A program made the translations under genes and the position numbers. The notes below the pieces were generated by a model. The model searched no databases. It was not told the DNA's origin and saw only the letters and a list, made by a program, of their open reading frames with translations. From contig NZ_CP058530.1 of the NCBI RefSeq assembly GCF_013401515.1, forward strand, positions 124,001-188,000: DNA of 64,000 nucleotides, read 5' to 3'. The stretch comes from Halorarum halophilum (GTDB lineage: Archaea; Halobacteriota; Halobacteria; Halobacteriales; Haloferacaceae). Within the stretch, counting starts at the first letter, position 1. Each line of letters starts with the position of its first letter. Positions 25,013 to 33,885 of this stretch are shown here, piece after piece.

Positions 25013-26671
25013 ATGACCGGTCCAGCAGATTCGTCCAAGTCGTCAAAACCGTCCGAACCATCCAAACCCCCTGGGCGGTCAGGATCCGAGGAGCGGTCCG
25101 AGTCGGACGAAGGGGGAGAACCCGGCCGGGCGCCGACGCTGCTGGTCGTCGGCACCGCGAGCCACGTCGGCAAGTCCACCGTCGCGGCGGGGCTCTGCCG
25201 CCTGCTCGCCGACCGGGGGGACGACGTCGCGCCGTTCAAGGCCCAGAACATGAGCAACAACGGCCGCGTCGTCCCGACGCCCGACGGCGACTGGGGCGAG
25301 ATCGGCGTGTCGCAGTACACCCAGGCGCAGGCCGCCCGGACGCCCGCGACGACGGACTGCAACCCGGTCCTGCTCAAGCCGCGCGGGGCCGGCGAGAGCC
25401 AGCTCGTCCTGAACGGCGAGGCCGTCGCCCACTACCCGGCCGGCGAGTACTACGAGGAGCACTGGGACGACGCGCTCGCGGCCGCCGAGGCGGCCCACGC
25501 GCGACTCGCCGCCGAACACGACGTCGTCGTCGCCGAGGGAGCCGGCTCGGCCGCGGAGCCGAACCTCAGCGAGCGCGACCTCGCGAACGTCGAGACCGCG
25601 CGCTTCGCCGACGCCCGGGTCGTCCTCGTCGCGGACATCGAGCGCGGGGGCGCGTTCGCGAGCATCGTCGGCACGCTCGAACTGATGCCCGAGGCGCTGG
25701 CCGACCGCGTCGCCGGCGCGGTGATCACGAAGTTCCGCGGCGACGACGCCATCCTCGCGCCGGCGCTGGAGGACCTGACGGAGCGGACCGGCGTCCCCGT
25801 GCTCGGCGTCCTCCCCCACGACGACCCGGGGCTCCCGGCGGAGGACAGCGTCTCGCTCCCCGCCGAGGGGGAGTTCGCGGTCGTCGGCGACGACGACGGC
25901 GTTCTGACCGGGCGGACGGTCACGGTGGGCGTCCCGCGGCTTCCCCGCGTCTCGAACTTCACGGACTTCGACCCCCTCGCCCGCGTTCCGGGTGTCCGCG
26001 TCGCGTACCTCCCGCTCGGCGCCGACCTCGACGGCTGCGACGCGCTCGTTCTCCCGGGGACGAAGAACACCGTCGACGACCTGCTGGCGCTCCGGACGTC
26101 CGGGTTCGACGAGCGCCTGGCCGACTTCGAGGGGCCGGTCCTCGGGCTCTGCGGCGGCTACCAGCTGCTCGGCGAGCGCATCACGAACGCGGACGTGGAG
26201 GGGACGGGGGAGTACGAGGACGCCGACGAGTTCGGTGGGATGGACGGGGTCGACGACGGCGCCGTCGTCGAGGGGTTCGGCCTGCTCCCCGTCGAGACGG
26301 CGTTCTCGCCGGAGAAGCGCGTCGAGGTGACGGAGGCGGCCCTCGACGGCACGGCCGAGGGTCCGTTCGCCGGCTCGACCGGGACGGTGTCCGGCTACGA
26401 GATCCACATGGGCGAGACGACCGCCACGGGTGCGGTCTCCCGGCCGCTCGGGCCCGGCAGCGCGGCGCGGGGGCTGACGGCGGGGACGTACCTCCACGGC
26501 CTGTTCGAGAACGAGTCGGCGCTGGAGGGGTTCGTCGACGCGACGTTCCGGGCTGCAGGGCGCGAGCGTCCCCCGGTCGACGACGAGACGGGGAACCCGT
26601 ACGACGCGGCCGCCGAGTTGCTCCGGGAGCACGTCGATCCGGAGTCGCTGCTCGGGCCGGTCGTCGAATGA
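25013..26671 (+). CDS. cbiP: Cobyric acid synthase (CbiP/CobQ)
   Basis: A 552-residue glutamine-dependent amidase. After a Ser/Pro/Lys/Glu-rich N-terminal extension (about residues 1-40) come the P-loop GTASHVGKS, the [11 protein letters not shown] substrate loop and [14 protein letters not shown]. The C-terminal amidotransferase domain has the nucleophile Cys in [10 protein letters not shown] and the His in GYEIHMG. It amidates the b, d, e and g carboxyls of adenosylcobyrinate diamide. The start lies four bases after the adenosyltransferase stop, consistent with the order of reactions (adenosylation before CbiP). Confidence 0.93.
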   Translation: MTGPADSSKSSKPSEPSKPPGRSGSEERSESDEGGEPGRAPTLLVVGTASHVGKSTVAAGLCRLLADRGDDVAPFKAQNMSNNGRVVPTPDGDWGEIGVSQYTQAQAARTPATTDCNPVLLKPRGAGESQLVLNGEAVAHYPAGEYYEEHWDDALAAAEAAHARLAAEHDVVVAEGAGSAAEPNLSERDLANVETARFADARVVLVADIERGGAFASIVGTLELMPEALADRVAGAVITKFRGDDAILAPALEDLTERTGVPVLGVLPHDDPGLPAEDSVSLPAEGEFAVVGDDDGVLTGRTVTVGVPRLPRVSNFTDFDPLARVPGVRVAYLPLGADLDGCDALVLPGTKNTVDDLLALRTSGFDERLADFEGPVLGLCGGYQLLGERITNADVEGTGEYEDADEFGGMDGVDDGAVVEGFGLLPVETAFSPEKRVEVTEAALDGTAEGPFAGSTGTVSGYEIHMGETTATGAVSRPLGPGSAARGLTAGTYLHGLFENESALEGFVDATFRAAGRERPPVDDETGNPYDAAAELLREHVDPESLLGPVVE

Positions 26672-27030
26672 GATAGCGTCACGGTGGGGATTGGATTTCG
26701 GCGCGCGGCGGCCGCGCCTCGTGCGCGGCCGATGCGTTCGAGGGATGAGCACCGCAGTGAGCGAAGCGAACGAGGAGCGCAAGAGGCTGGGGAGGGTGAG
26801 GCTACGGCTGGGTAGGACTGAAAGGGGCCGCGGTCTGCGCGAACCCCGGGGACGCAAGCACTGCAGCGAACGACCGAAGGGAGTGAGCGAAGCGCACAGC
26901 GAGCCGCGGGAGCGCAGACCGCGGGGGCTTTCGAGGTGTTCTTCCCGTCAGGACCCCCGATCCGAATCCATCCAAACGACACCACTTCCTCGAACGCGAC
27001 ACACTTGTCCCGGGGAGGTCTCGATCCACC
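26672..27030. repeat. Structured non-coding stretch with 13-base inverted repeat and GAGCGAAGCGAA motifs
   Basis: A 359-base gap with no normal coding frame. GTGAGCGAAGCG recurs (about 26757-26768 and 26883-26894, once followed by AACG and once by CACA). CCGCGGTCTGCGC (26828-26840) pairs perfectly with GCGCAGACCGCGG (26912-26924), enclosing about 71 bases. The segment GGTAGGACTGAAAGGGGC just before the stem is of a kind I have seen repeated between genes in other haloarchaea, though I cannot verify that here. It could be a dispersed repeat, a small RNA or a palindromic element. Bases 26930-27030 hold the promoter of the next gene at most. Confidence 0.5.
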
Positions 27031-28320
27031 ATGGTCGGAGAAGCCGAGCACCCGTCCGAGGACGCCGGGCCGCTCGACGGCGTGACGGTGCTCGACGCCT
27101 CGCGCGTGCTCGTGGGACCGTTCTGTACGATGCAACTGGGCGACCTCGGCGCGGAGGTCGTCAAGGTCGAGCGGCCGGGGACGGGCGATCAGACGCGGGG
27201 GTGGCACCCGCCGCGGTACGGCGACGCCGAGGAGAGCGCCTACTACATGAGCGTGAACCGGAACAAGCGCTCGATCACGCTCGCGCTCGACACGGCGGAG
27301 GGGCGCGAGGCGTTCCGCGACCTGGCCGCCGAGGCGGACGTGCTCGTCGAGAACTTCCGTGTCGGGCGGATGGAGAAGTGGGGGCTCGGCTACGCCGACC
27401 TCCGCGAGGCGAACCCCGGGCTCGTCTACTGCGCGCTCTCGGGGTACGGCGAGTGGGGGCCGGACCGCGACCGCCCGGCCTACGACATCATGATGCAGGC
27501 CGAGGGCGGGCTGATGTCCATCACAGGCGTCGACGGGGGCGAGCCGGTCCGGGTCGGCGTCGCGCTCGCGGATATCGGCGCCGGGATGTACGCGACCCAG
27601 GCGATCCTGGCCGCGCTGTTCGAGCGGGAGTTCGGCGACGGGACGGGCCAGAAGGTGGACGTGAGCCTGCTCGACGGGCAGGCGGCGTGGATGACCTACA
27701 TGGCGACGAACTACTTCGCCACCGGCGACCCACCGGGGCGGATGGGGAGCAAGCATCCGACGATCGTCCCCTACCGCGCGTTCGAGACGGCCGACGACTA
27801 CGTCGTCGTCGCGGTCGCCTCGGAGCCGACCTGGGAGCGGTTCTGTCGCGCGCTCGACCGCCCCGACCTGTACGCGGACGACCGGTTCGAGGTCAACACC
27901 GACCGGGTGAACAACCGCGAGGCGCTCGACGCGGAGCTGGAACCCTGGTTCGCGGGGCGCGAGACGGCGGAGACGCTGGAGCGCCTGGACGCCCACGACG
28001 TGCCGGCCAGCGGGGTGAACGACATGGCCGACGTGTTCTCGCACCCGCAGGTGCTCGCCCGGGGGATGCGCGCAAGCGTGTCGCACCCGACGGCCGGGGA
28101 GGTCGAGTTCCCCGGCAGCCCGATGCACCTCTCGCGGACGCCGACGACCGTCCGCCGGCACCCGCCCCTGCTGGGCGAGCACACCGAGGAGGTGCTCCGC
28201 GACCGGGGGTACTCCGACGAGGACCTCGAGGACCTGTACGCGGCGGGCGCGCTCGGCGACCGGTTCGAGGGGGAGTCGTTCGACGGAGGGGCGTTCGACG
28301 GGGAGGCGTCGGACGGTTGA
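27031..28320 (+). CDS. Class III CoA transferase (CaiB/BaiF family)
   Basis: A 429-residue enzyme from ATG 27031. The family order is clear: LDASRVLVGPFCTMQLGDLGAEVVKVE at the start, then NRNKRSITL, then AYDIMMQAEGGLMSITG with the catalytic Asp (about residue 152), then MGSKHPTIVPYRAF. It moves CoA between acyl groups through an Asp-CoA thioester. The C-terminal 30 residues are Gly/Asp/Glu-rich. Substrates (for example succinyl-CoA with an organic acid) cannot be read from sequence. It lies after the cobalamin operon and the repeat region and seems monocistronic. Confidence 0.9.
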   Translation: MVGEAEHPSEDAGPLDGVTVLDASRVLVGPFCTMQLGDLGAEVVKVERPGTGDQTRGWHPPRYGDAEESAYYMSVNRNKRSITLALDTAEGREAFRDLAAEADVLVENFRVGRMEKWGLGYADLREANPGLVYCALSGYGEWGPDRDRPAYDIMMQAEGGLMSITGVDGGEPVRVGVALADIGAGMYATQAILAALFEREFGDGTGQKVDVSLLDGQAAWMTYMATNYFATGDPPGRMGSKHPTIVPYRAFETADDYVVVAVASEPTWERFCRALDRPDLYADDRFEVNTDRVNNREALDAELEPWFAGRETAETLERLDAHDVPASGVNDMADVFSHPQVLARGMRASVSHPTAGEVEFPGSPMHLSRTPTTVRRHPPLLGEHTEEVLRDRGYSDEDLEDLYAAGALGDRFEGESFDGGAFDGEASDG

Positions 28321-28339
28321 GGAGGCGGTGTGGCGGGCC

Positions 28340-28816
28340 CTACTCCTGGACGTTCCCGCACTCGGTGCAGGTCAGCCGGAAGCGGCCGTCGGCCATCGCC
28401 ACGTCCTTCGTCCGCTCGGCGTCGCACTCCGGGCAGTAGGCGCGCGACTGGAGGTCGTCCCAGTCGTGTCTCGCGCCCGGCGCGCCGAGCGCCCACCCGA
28501 CGACGCGCTCGTCGGCGTCGTTGTACCCCGTCTGGAACTCGCCCGGCGGGAAGCGGATCAGCTCCCCGGCGTCGACGACGACCGACTCGCGGTCGACCCC
28601 GACGTCGAACGTGACGGTCCCCTCCTCCACGTAGAACACCTCCTCCTGGTCGTCGTGCCGGTGGAGACCGCCCGAGAACGACTCGCCCGGCTCCAGTTCG
28701 AAGTAGTTCATCGCGAAGTCGGTCGTCCCGAGCGCCCGCGAGACGGGCTTGCGGACGCTGTGGACCTCCATCGGGTTCAGTTCGGTGTCGACCTCGTCGA
28801 CCGCGACCTTCTCCAT
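28340..28816 (-). CDS. Cupin domain protein with C-terminal zinc ribbon
   Basis: A 158-residue protein. Cupin motif 1 is GGLHRHDDQEEVFYVEEG with the metal-binding H-x-H and Glu; motif 2 is GELIRFPPGEFQTGYN. The last 35 residues carry CPECD and CTECG, a zinc ribbon. The combination suggests a nucleic-acid or metal-linked sensor rather than a plain enzyme. A paralogue with the same N-terminal sequence lies at 48578-49219. It is convergent with the CoA transferase. Function is unknown. Confidence 0.85.
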   Translation of the reverse strand: MEKVAVDEVDTELNPMEVHSVRKPVSRALGTTDFAMNYFELEPGESFSGGLHRHDDQEEVFYVEEGTVTFDVGVDRESVVVDAGELIRFPPGEFQTGYNDADERVVGWALGAPGARHDWDDLQSRAYCPECDAERTKDVAMADGRFRLTCTECGNVQE

Positions 28817-28922
28817 GGCCGGTGGGTGGGACGAGTTCGTGAAAAAACGGTGTCCCTCGTCCCCGTCGCCGACCGCGAACGCGCGTCGAACCGCTTTTGC
28901 CCGCAGCGCACCGCTACCCGGC

Positions 28923-29261
28923 GTGTCCAGCCGAACCGTCCACGGCGTCCGGGTCCGCGGCGTCGACGTCGGTCCGGAGACTCGATGCTCCCACTACGGG
29001 ACCGACCGGGACGTCGTCGCGCTCCGGTTCGGCTGCTGTGAGGCGTACTACCCCTGCTTCGAGTGCCACGAGACCGTCGCGGACCACGACTCCGAGCCGT
29101 GGCCCCGCGAACGGTTCGACGAGCCGGCGGTGCTGTGTGGCGTCTGCGGCGCGGAACTGACGGTCGGCGAGTACCGAGACTGCGGCCACTCCTGCCCGGA
29201 CTGCGACGCGGCGTTCAACCCCGGCTGTGCGGCCCACGAGGACCGGTACTTCGAATCGTGA
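28923..29261 (+). CDS. CHY zinc-finger protein
   Basis: A 112-residue protein from GTG 28923. It shows the CHY-type pattern: RCSHYGTDRD, then CCEAYYPCFECHE, CGVCG and CGHSCPDCDAAFNPGCAAH, nine or more Cys/His ligands for about three zincs. In plants and fungi CHY fingers occur in ubiquitin ligases and chaperone-like proteins; stand-alone prokaryotic ones have no known role. The gene lies 107 bases from the divergent cupin gene and overlaps nothing. The fold is secure, the function is not. Confidence 0.85.
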   Translation: MSSRTVHGVRVRGVDVGPETRCSHYGTDRDVVALRFGCCEAYYPCFECHETVADHDSEPWPRERFDEPAVLCGVCGAELTVGEYRDCGHSCPDCDAAFNPGCAAHEDRYFES

Positions 29262-29295
29262 GGCCGGGTTCGTCGTGCGAGCTCTTGGCGTCGAG

Positions 29296-29649
29296 TCAAC
29301 CGAGATAGTCAACCAGTGCTCCGATCGCCTCGTCGACGAGCGTCCGATCGAGTCGCCCCTGCCAGAAGTCGATGTCCGCAGCGTCGAGCGACTGGACGCC
29401 CCACGGTACGATGTAGCTCCGAGTGGGCGTGCCACCGTGGGTCCAGTCCGCTTCGGGAATCGCCAGCAGTCCATCGGGCCACGTTCGCGTCGTCAGCGTC
29501 AGGGTGATGTACTGGTCGCCGTGGAACGGTCGCCCATCGTGGTTCGATATCACGATCCAGGGACGCGCGGCGCCGGCGCCCTTGAACGGGTCCTCGCCGT
29601 ATACGACGTCCCCCGGTTCGTACACCGTGTTCGTTCCGGAATCGGTCAC
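29296..29649 (-). CDS. PemK/MazF-family toxin
   Basis: A 117-residue protein from GTG 29649. The SH3-like barrel motifs are present: GDVVYGEDPFKG, RPWIVISNH, QYITLTLTTRT, and SYIVPWGVQSLD. In the characterised family these form an mRNA interferase. The start overlaps the end of the upstream HTH gene by four bases, giving a two-gene operon with the antitoxin first. The partner is a MarR/winged-helix protein rather than the usual AbrB- or RHH-type antitoxin. Cleavage activity has not been shown for this branch. Confidence 0.82.
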   Translation of the reverse strand: MTDSGTNTVYEPGDVVYGEDPFKGAGAARPWIVISNHDGRPFHGDQYITLTLTTRTWPDGLLAIPEADWTHGGTPTRSYIVPWGVQSLDAADIDFWQGRLDRTLVDEAIGALVDYLG

Positions 29650-30017
29650 TCGGCGTCCTCCGAACCCGGATGAGGACCGTCGGCGGCGTGGGCCCGCCAC
29701 GCCTCCTCGTCCTCCTCACCGAGGCGATCGTTGAACAGCGCCGTCGCCCGCTCGTACCCCGAGTATTCGCGGAGGCGCGACTCGTCGTCCGTCACCGCCC
29801 AGTAGGCCGCCTTGTGCTCGACGAGGTCGCGACCCTTGAGTCGCGTCAGCGCCGTACTGACCGCGCCCTCGTCGACGTCAAGCCGTGCGGCGAGTTCGCG
29901 AGCCTTGAACGCGCGGTCGCGGTTCGCGAGGAGGTAGCCCAGCACCTGTTCGGGAACGGAGGCCTCCGAGAGTTCGTCCTCGCTGGCACGCTCGAACGTG
30001 TCCCGGTCGATCGACAT
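29646..30017 (-). CDS. Winged-helix protein, probable PemK antitoxin
   Basis: A 123-residue protein. A winged helix occupies about residues 22-80: VLGYLLANRDRAFKARELAARLDVDEGAVSTALTRL, with a short wing. The C-terminal 40 residues are acidic and Arg/Glu-rich, a likely flexible toxin-neutralising tail. It directly precedes and overlaps the PemK-like toxin gene, which makes it the probable cognate antitoxin and autorepressor. Pairing of PemK with this type of HTH protein is known from neighbourhoods in haloarchaea but, as far as I know, little tested. Confidence 0.75.
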   Translation of the reverse strand: MSIDRDTFERASEDELSEASVPEQVLGYLLANRDRAFKARELAARLDVDEGAVSTALTRLKGRDLVEHKAAYWAVTDDESRLREYSGYERATALFNDRLGEEDEEAWRAHAADGPHPGSEDAE

Positions 30018-30123
30018 TCCTGTCCGAAGGTAGCGTATGAGGTGATGTAAGTGTTCGTGCTGAAATCAGCGTGATCGACGTAAGAAGCGTCGGCATCGTC
30101 CGACCACCCCCATAAATACTAAG

Positions 30124-30135
30124 CCTTAATAATCG
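30124..30135 (+). promoter_or_regulatory. TATA-like promoter of nikR-like gene
   Basis: CCTTAATAATCG at 30124-30135 lies about 25-30 bases before ATG 30155 and stands out in GC-rich DNA, as expected for a leaderless or short-leader archaeal promoter. A second AT-rich stretch (ATAAATACTAAG, 30112-30123) precedes it. Confidence 0.5.
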
Positions 30136-30154
30136 AAACCACCTCAGTTCATAC

Positions 30155-30574
30155 ATGACAGTCGTCAGCGTGTCCATGCCGGACGACCTCGTCGACCGCA
30201 TCGACGAGTTCACCGAGGAGCACGGCTACACGGGCCGGAGCGAACTGCTCCGCGAGGCGTCAAGGAACCTCCTCGGGGAGTTCGAGGACAAACGACTCGA
30301 GGACCGGGAGCTGATGGGCATCGTCACGGTCGTCTTCGACTACGAGGGCACCGCCGTCGAGGAGCGCATGATGCAGCTCCGCCACGAGCACGAGGAGCTC
30401 GTCGCCTCGAACCTCCACAGCCACGTCGGCGACCACAACTGCATGGAACTGTTCATCCTCGAGGGGACGCTCGAGGAGATCTCCACGTTCGTCGGGAAGA
30501 TCCGCGCGACCCAGGACACGACGACGGTGGACTACTCGGTGACGCCCATCGACAGCGGCGACCTGCTGGAGTAG
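30155..30574 (+). CDS. nikR: NikR-like nickel-responsive regulator
   Basis: A 139-residue protein. The N-terminal ribbon-helix-helix ([23 protein letters not shown], residues 2-24) binds DNA. The C-terminal ACT-like domain (50-135) has the nickel-site pattern [23 protein letters not shown], with the His-x-His and Cys ligands of NikR. In characterised species NikR represses nickel uptake genes when nickel is plentiful. No nickel transporter gene is adjacent here, so targets lie elsewhere. Length and domain order match the family. Confidence 0.9.
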   Translation: MTVVSVSMPDDLVDRIDEFTEEHGYTGRSELLREASRNLLGEFEDKRLEDRELMGIVTVVFDYEGTAVEERMMQLRHEHEELVASNLHSHVGDHNCMELFILEGTLEEISTFVGKIRATQDTTTVDYSVTPIDSGDLLE

Positions 30575-30684
30575 TCGCCGGGACGGTTCACCCCCAGTCG
30601 TGGGGTACGGAGTCCCGGGCCAAACTCCGGAAAGCACTCGAAAACTGGGGTGGGTGTTATCGCGGACGGTGCCGTCAGGTCCGT

Positions 30685-31089
30685 ATGGACCCCCACATCA
30701 CCCTGGTCACGCTCGGCGTCGAGGACCTCGACCGGTCGATCGAGTTCTACCGCGACGGGCTCGACCTGCCGATGCAGGAGCGACCCGAGGACGAGACCAT
30801 CGCCTTCTTCGACCTCGAAGGGGCGATGCTGGGGCTCTACCCCCGGGACCTGCTCGCCGAGGACGCGACCGTGTCGCCGGAGGGCTCCGGCTTCGGCGGC
30901 GTCACGATCGCCCACAACGTCGCGGATCGGGACGCCGTCGACGCCGTCCTCGCGGAGGCCGAATCCGCGGGCGGGGAACTCGTCAAATCGGGGCGAGAGG
31001 CCGACTGGGGCGGCTACTCGGGCTACTTCGCCGACCCCGACGGCCACCTGTGGGAGGTGGCGTGGAACCCCTACCTCTCGGCGGACTGA
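30685..31089 (+). CDS. VOC-family (glyoxalase-fold) protein
   Basis: A 134-residue single-chain VOC protein with two beta-alpha-beta-beta-beta units: ITLVTLGVEDLDRSIEFYRDGLDL at the start and GYFADPDGHLWEVAWNP at the end. The terminal 'DPDG..WEV' Glu is the usual metal ligand, but the N-terminal position usually occupied by His is T6/T9, so a full metal site is uncertain. Families with this fold include glyoxalase I, dioxygenases and antibiotic-binding proteins. It is alone between nikR and a GNAT gene. Confidence 0.82.
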   Translation: MDPHITLVTLGVEDLDRSIEFYRDGLDLPMQERPEDETIAFFDLEGAMLGLYPRDLLAEDATVSPEGSGFGGVTIAHNVADRDAVDAVLAEAESAGGELVKSGREADWGGYSGYFADPDGHLWEVAWNPYLSAD

Positions 31090-31239
31090 TCCGTCCGCCG
31101 CGGCGGAGGCGCCGCCCCGACGGATCGCCCCCGAACCACCCGCACGGAACCCGGAGTCGCACGCCACCTGGTATTCTACGTGATATTTTAACGGGAACAC
31201 CTATGAACGAGTTCGAGCGATTCGCACTCGGATACTTAT

Positions 31240-31881
31240 ATGGAGAACGCTTTACTCGGTTCCGAATTCGATGCTCGCCCTCCGGATTCCTCTTCAAGCG
31301 GGGACCACGTCGGCTCCCGTTCGCTGCCGACGTGGACCGCGATTGACGGCCGGGACCGCGAACTCGCGTTCGCGGCGATCGAGTACGCGTCCTGGGAGGA
31401 GATCGACGGCGTCGTCGCGATGTACGACGACTTCGAGGAGAAGCACGCCGCACAGGGGCTCCCGCCCCGGAAGGGGGACGATATCCGCGAGTGGCTGACC
31501 GCCCTCCGATGCGGCCTCCACGTCGTCGCGCGCCACGACGGGCGGACCGTCGGGCACGCGACCCTCGTGTCGGGCGAGGAGAGCGATGTAGGGAGTGGCT
31601 CGGGCGACGAGCGCGAAGCGGGACACGAACTCGCCATCTTCGTCCACCAGGACTACCGGAACGCCGGAGTCGGCACGCACCTGCTCCGAACGTTGCTCTC
31701 GTACGCGGGGACCGTCGGCGTCGAGCGCGTCTGGCTCATGGTCGAACGGCACAACCGCGCGGCTATCGCGCTCTACGACGACGTCGGGTTCGAGACGGTC
31801 GAGGTGTCGGGGGGAACTGTGGAGATGGAACTCGATCTCGACGAGTCGGCCGTCTCGCGGCTGCCGGCGAATCCGGCCTGA
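31240..31881 (+). CDS. GNAT family N-acetyltransferase
   Basis: A 213-residue protein from ATG 31240. The acetyl-CoA-binding segment is LAIFVHQDYRNAGVGTHLLRTLL (motif A, with R-N-A-G-V-G as the pyrophosphate loop), followed by VWLMVERHNRAAIALYDDVGFETV (motif B). An N-terminal region of about 45 residues rich in Ser/Asp precedes the fold. Such enzymes acetylate amines on proteins, tRNA or small molecules. No partner gene is adjacent and the substrate is unknown. Confidence 0.85.
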   Translation: MENALLGSEFDARPPDSSSSGDHVGSRSLPTWTAIDGRDRELAFAAIEYASWEEIDGVVAMYDDFEEKHAAQGLPPRKGDDIREWLTALRCGLHVVARHDGRTVGHATLVSGEESDVGSGSGDEREAGHELAIFVHQDYRNAGVGTHLLRTLLSYAGTVGVERVWLMVERHNRAAIALYDDVGFETVEVSGGTVEMELDLDESAVSRLPANPA

Positions 31882-32109
31882 CCGGTCGGGGATCCAACCG
31901 AGAGCAGGGTTCGAGTTCCCGAGTAGTCGGAACGCGCGACCCCGATTCGGGGTCGTCGCAGGCGTACCGCATCCCCGTCTGATGGGCGACTGTCAACGAC
32001 CGTGCCGGGAGCTGGTAACCATTCGTCCACTTGTTTTCGTACAGTAGTCCTTGCAGCGAACAGGCTTATTGAAATTCGCGGCCGCTTCGAACCCGGAGTA
32101 ACTCCCCAC

Positions 32110-32958
32110 ATGTTCTACCACGACGACAGGCTCCAGTACGAGGTCGAGGTCGAGGAACCGAACCCGGTGTTCGCGAAGATGCTCCAGCAGGCGATCGGCG
32201 GCGTCGAGGGCGAGATCCGCGTCGCCATGCAGTACATGTTCCAGGCGTGGGCGATCCCCGACGAGCACGCCGAGTACCGCGCGATGGTGATGGACACGGC
32301 CGCCGAGGAGCTGGGACACATCGAGATGCTCGCGACCGCCGTCAGCAAGAACCTGGAGGGGTCGCCGCTCTCCCTGGCGGACGTGAGCAACGACGGGGAG
32401 ATGGGGCTCGCCACCCTCGCCGGGATGCAGCCCCGCCAGATCCTCTCCACGGGGCTGAACGCGATGCCCGTCGACTCGAACGGCGTCCCATTCAACGGGA
32501 GCTGGGTCGTCGCCAGCGGGAACCTCGCGGCGGACATGTACGCGAACATCATGGCCGAATCGACCGGACGGCTCCTCGCGACCCGCCTCCACGAGATGAC
32601 CGATGACCCCGGGATGAAGGACATGCTCGAGTACCTCATCGCCCGGGACACCATGCACCAGAACCAGTGGGTCGAACTCCTGAAGAGCCTCGGCGACCCC
32701 GAGGAACTGCTCGACGTCCATCCCATCCCCGACAGCTTCCCGGACGAGGTGGAGAACCAGGAGTTCAACTACGCGTTCCTCTCGACGAACGCGGAGCGGC
32801 AGGACGACCCGGGCATGCCGTGGACGGAGGGCGAGTCACCGGACGGCGAGGGGACGTTCTCGTACACGACCCAGCATGACATCGAGGGGGCGCCGCGCAA
32901 CGTCGACAAGGCCGACCCGCAGACGTTCAACGAGCCCGCGCCCCAGGACGAGGACTGA
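32110..32958 (+). CDS. Manganese catalase
   Basis: A 282-residue ferritin-like protein from ATG 32110. The dimanganese site is visible: Glu in GGVEGEIRVAMQYMFQA, Glu-His in AAEELGHIEMLATAV, then Glu in ANIMAESTGRLLATRLHEM, and Glu/His region near ARDTMHQNQW. The acidic C-terminal tail (about 240-282) is typical for haloarchaeal members. It converts hydrogen peroxide to water and oxygen without heme. A TATA-like CTTATTGAAA at 32065-32074 lies upstream. It is followed by a DUF892 ferritin-like gene, together suggesting an oxidative or desiccation stress locus. Confidence 0.92.
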   Translation: MFYHDDRLQYEVEVEEPNPVFAKMLQQAIGGVEGEIRVAMQYMFQAWAIPDEHAEYRAMVMDTAAEELGHIEMLATAVSKNLEGSPLSLADVSNDGEMGLATLAGMQPRQILSTGLNAMPVDSNGVPFNGSWVVASGNLAADMYANIMAESTGRLLATRLHEMTDDPGMKDMLEYLIARDTMHQNQWVELLKSLGDPEELLDVHPIPDSFPDEVENQEFNYAFLSTNAERQDDPGMPWTEGESPDGEGTFSYTTQHDIEGAPRNVDKADPQTFNEPAPQDED

Positions 32959-33135
32959 CCCGAGCGATCGACGGACGCCGGACGGATGGGCGCGTCGACC
33001 CCCCGAGACGGGGACCGGTCACCCTGGCCGACGGTGGCAGCGGCGCCAGGTCGTGACCACGTTCACCCCGGTTCCTGATCCGTTACCCCACGTCTCCGAG
33101 CGATTATCGCCGTTCCGAACGACGGTTCGTCCGCG

Positions 33136-33648
33136 ATGGCCGCGCAATTCGACACCATGCACGACCTGTTCGTGCACGAACTCCGGGGCGCGTATCACAT
33201 GGAACGCCGTCTCGTCGAAATCCTCGACGAGATGGCCATGAACGCGACGAACGACCGCATCAGCACCGGGTTCGCGGACCACCGCGACGAGACGCGCCAG
33301 CACGTCGAGCGTGTCGAGGAGGCCTTCCGGGCGCTTGGTCTCGAACCCGAGGAACGGCAGTGCGCCGTGGTCGAGGCGCTGGACGAGGAACGGGAAATCG
33401 TCGAGGAGGGCGTGACGGACCCCGACCTCCTCAACCAGTTCTACCTCGGCGCGGGGATGAAGACCGAGCGCATCGAGATCACGACGTACGACAGCCTCCT
33501 GACGATGGCCGACCGGCTGGACCTCGGCGACGACGTGACGGACCCGCTCCAGCGGAACCGGGACAGCGAGGACACCGCGCTCAAGGAACTGAAGGCGCTG
33601 AGCACCGCGTCCGACCTCAAGGACCTCTGGGACAGTCTCACGCCCTGA
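33136..33648 (+). CDS. YciE/YciF-type ferritin-like protein (DUF892)
   Basis: A 170-residue all-helical protein. The opening MHDLFVHELRGAYHMERRLVEIL carries the first Glu/His ligands, and the repeat FADHRDETRQHVERVEEAF is the second di-metal helix; a third helix follows at AGMKTERIEITTYDSLL. These four-helix bundles are stress-induced and bind two metal ions, but their reaction is not established. Its position about 180 bases after the manganese catalase fits a shared stress function. Confidence in the family is high. Confidence 0.88.
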   Translation: MAAQFDTMHDLFVHELRGAYHMERRLVEILDEMAMNATNDRISTGFADHRDETRQHVERVEEAFRALGLEPEERQCAVVEALDEEREIVEEGVTDPDLLNQFYLGAGMKTERIEITTYDSLLTMADRLDLGDDVTDPLQRNRDSEDTALKELKALSTASDLKDLWDSLTP

Positions 33649-33885
33649 GCTGCGGGGGCGGGGACCCCCGATAGCGGACTCCGTCCTGCCGGAGCGAGCC
33701 ACGGCCGAGCGCCGACGGCCGATAGACCGAACTCCCCCGGGCGGCACGGTCACGGTAGCGATGAGCCGAACGAACGGGAACGACTCGGACGGGAAGCGCA
33801 ACTGACGCGGCCGGGAGGAGGGCGCGACCGGAACGAGCGGGGCGATCTGCCCTGGCATTAAGACGCGCCCGCTCGGACCGTCGGC

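Noticed and set aside
26672-26930. CRISPR array or tRNA in the structured gap
   Set aside because: There is no regular repeat/spacer spacing and no cloverleaf with a T-loop motif.
30900-31240. A small protein starting at ATG 31203 with a start MNEFERFALGYLY
   Set aside because: Codon use collapses after about 15 codons and it overlaps the GNAT gene in another frame.
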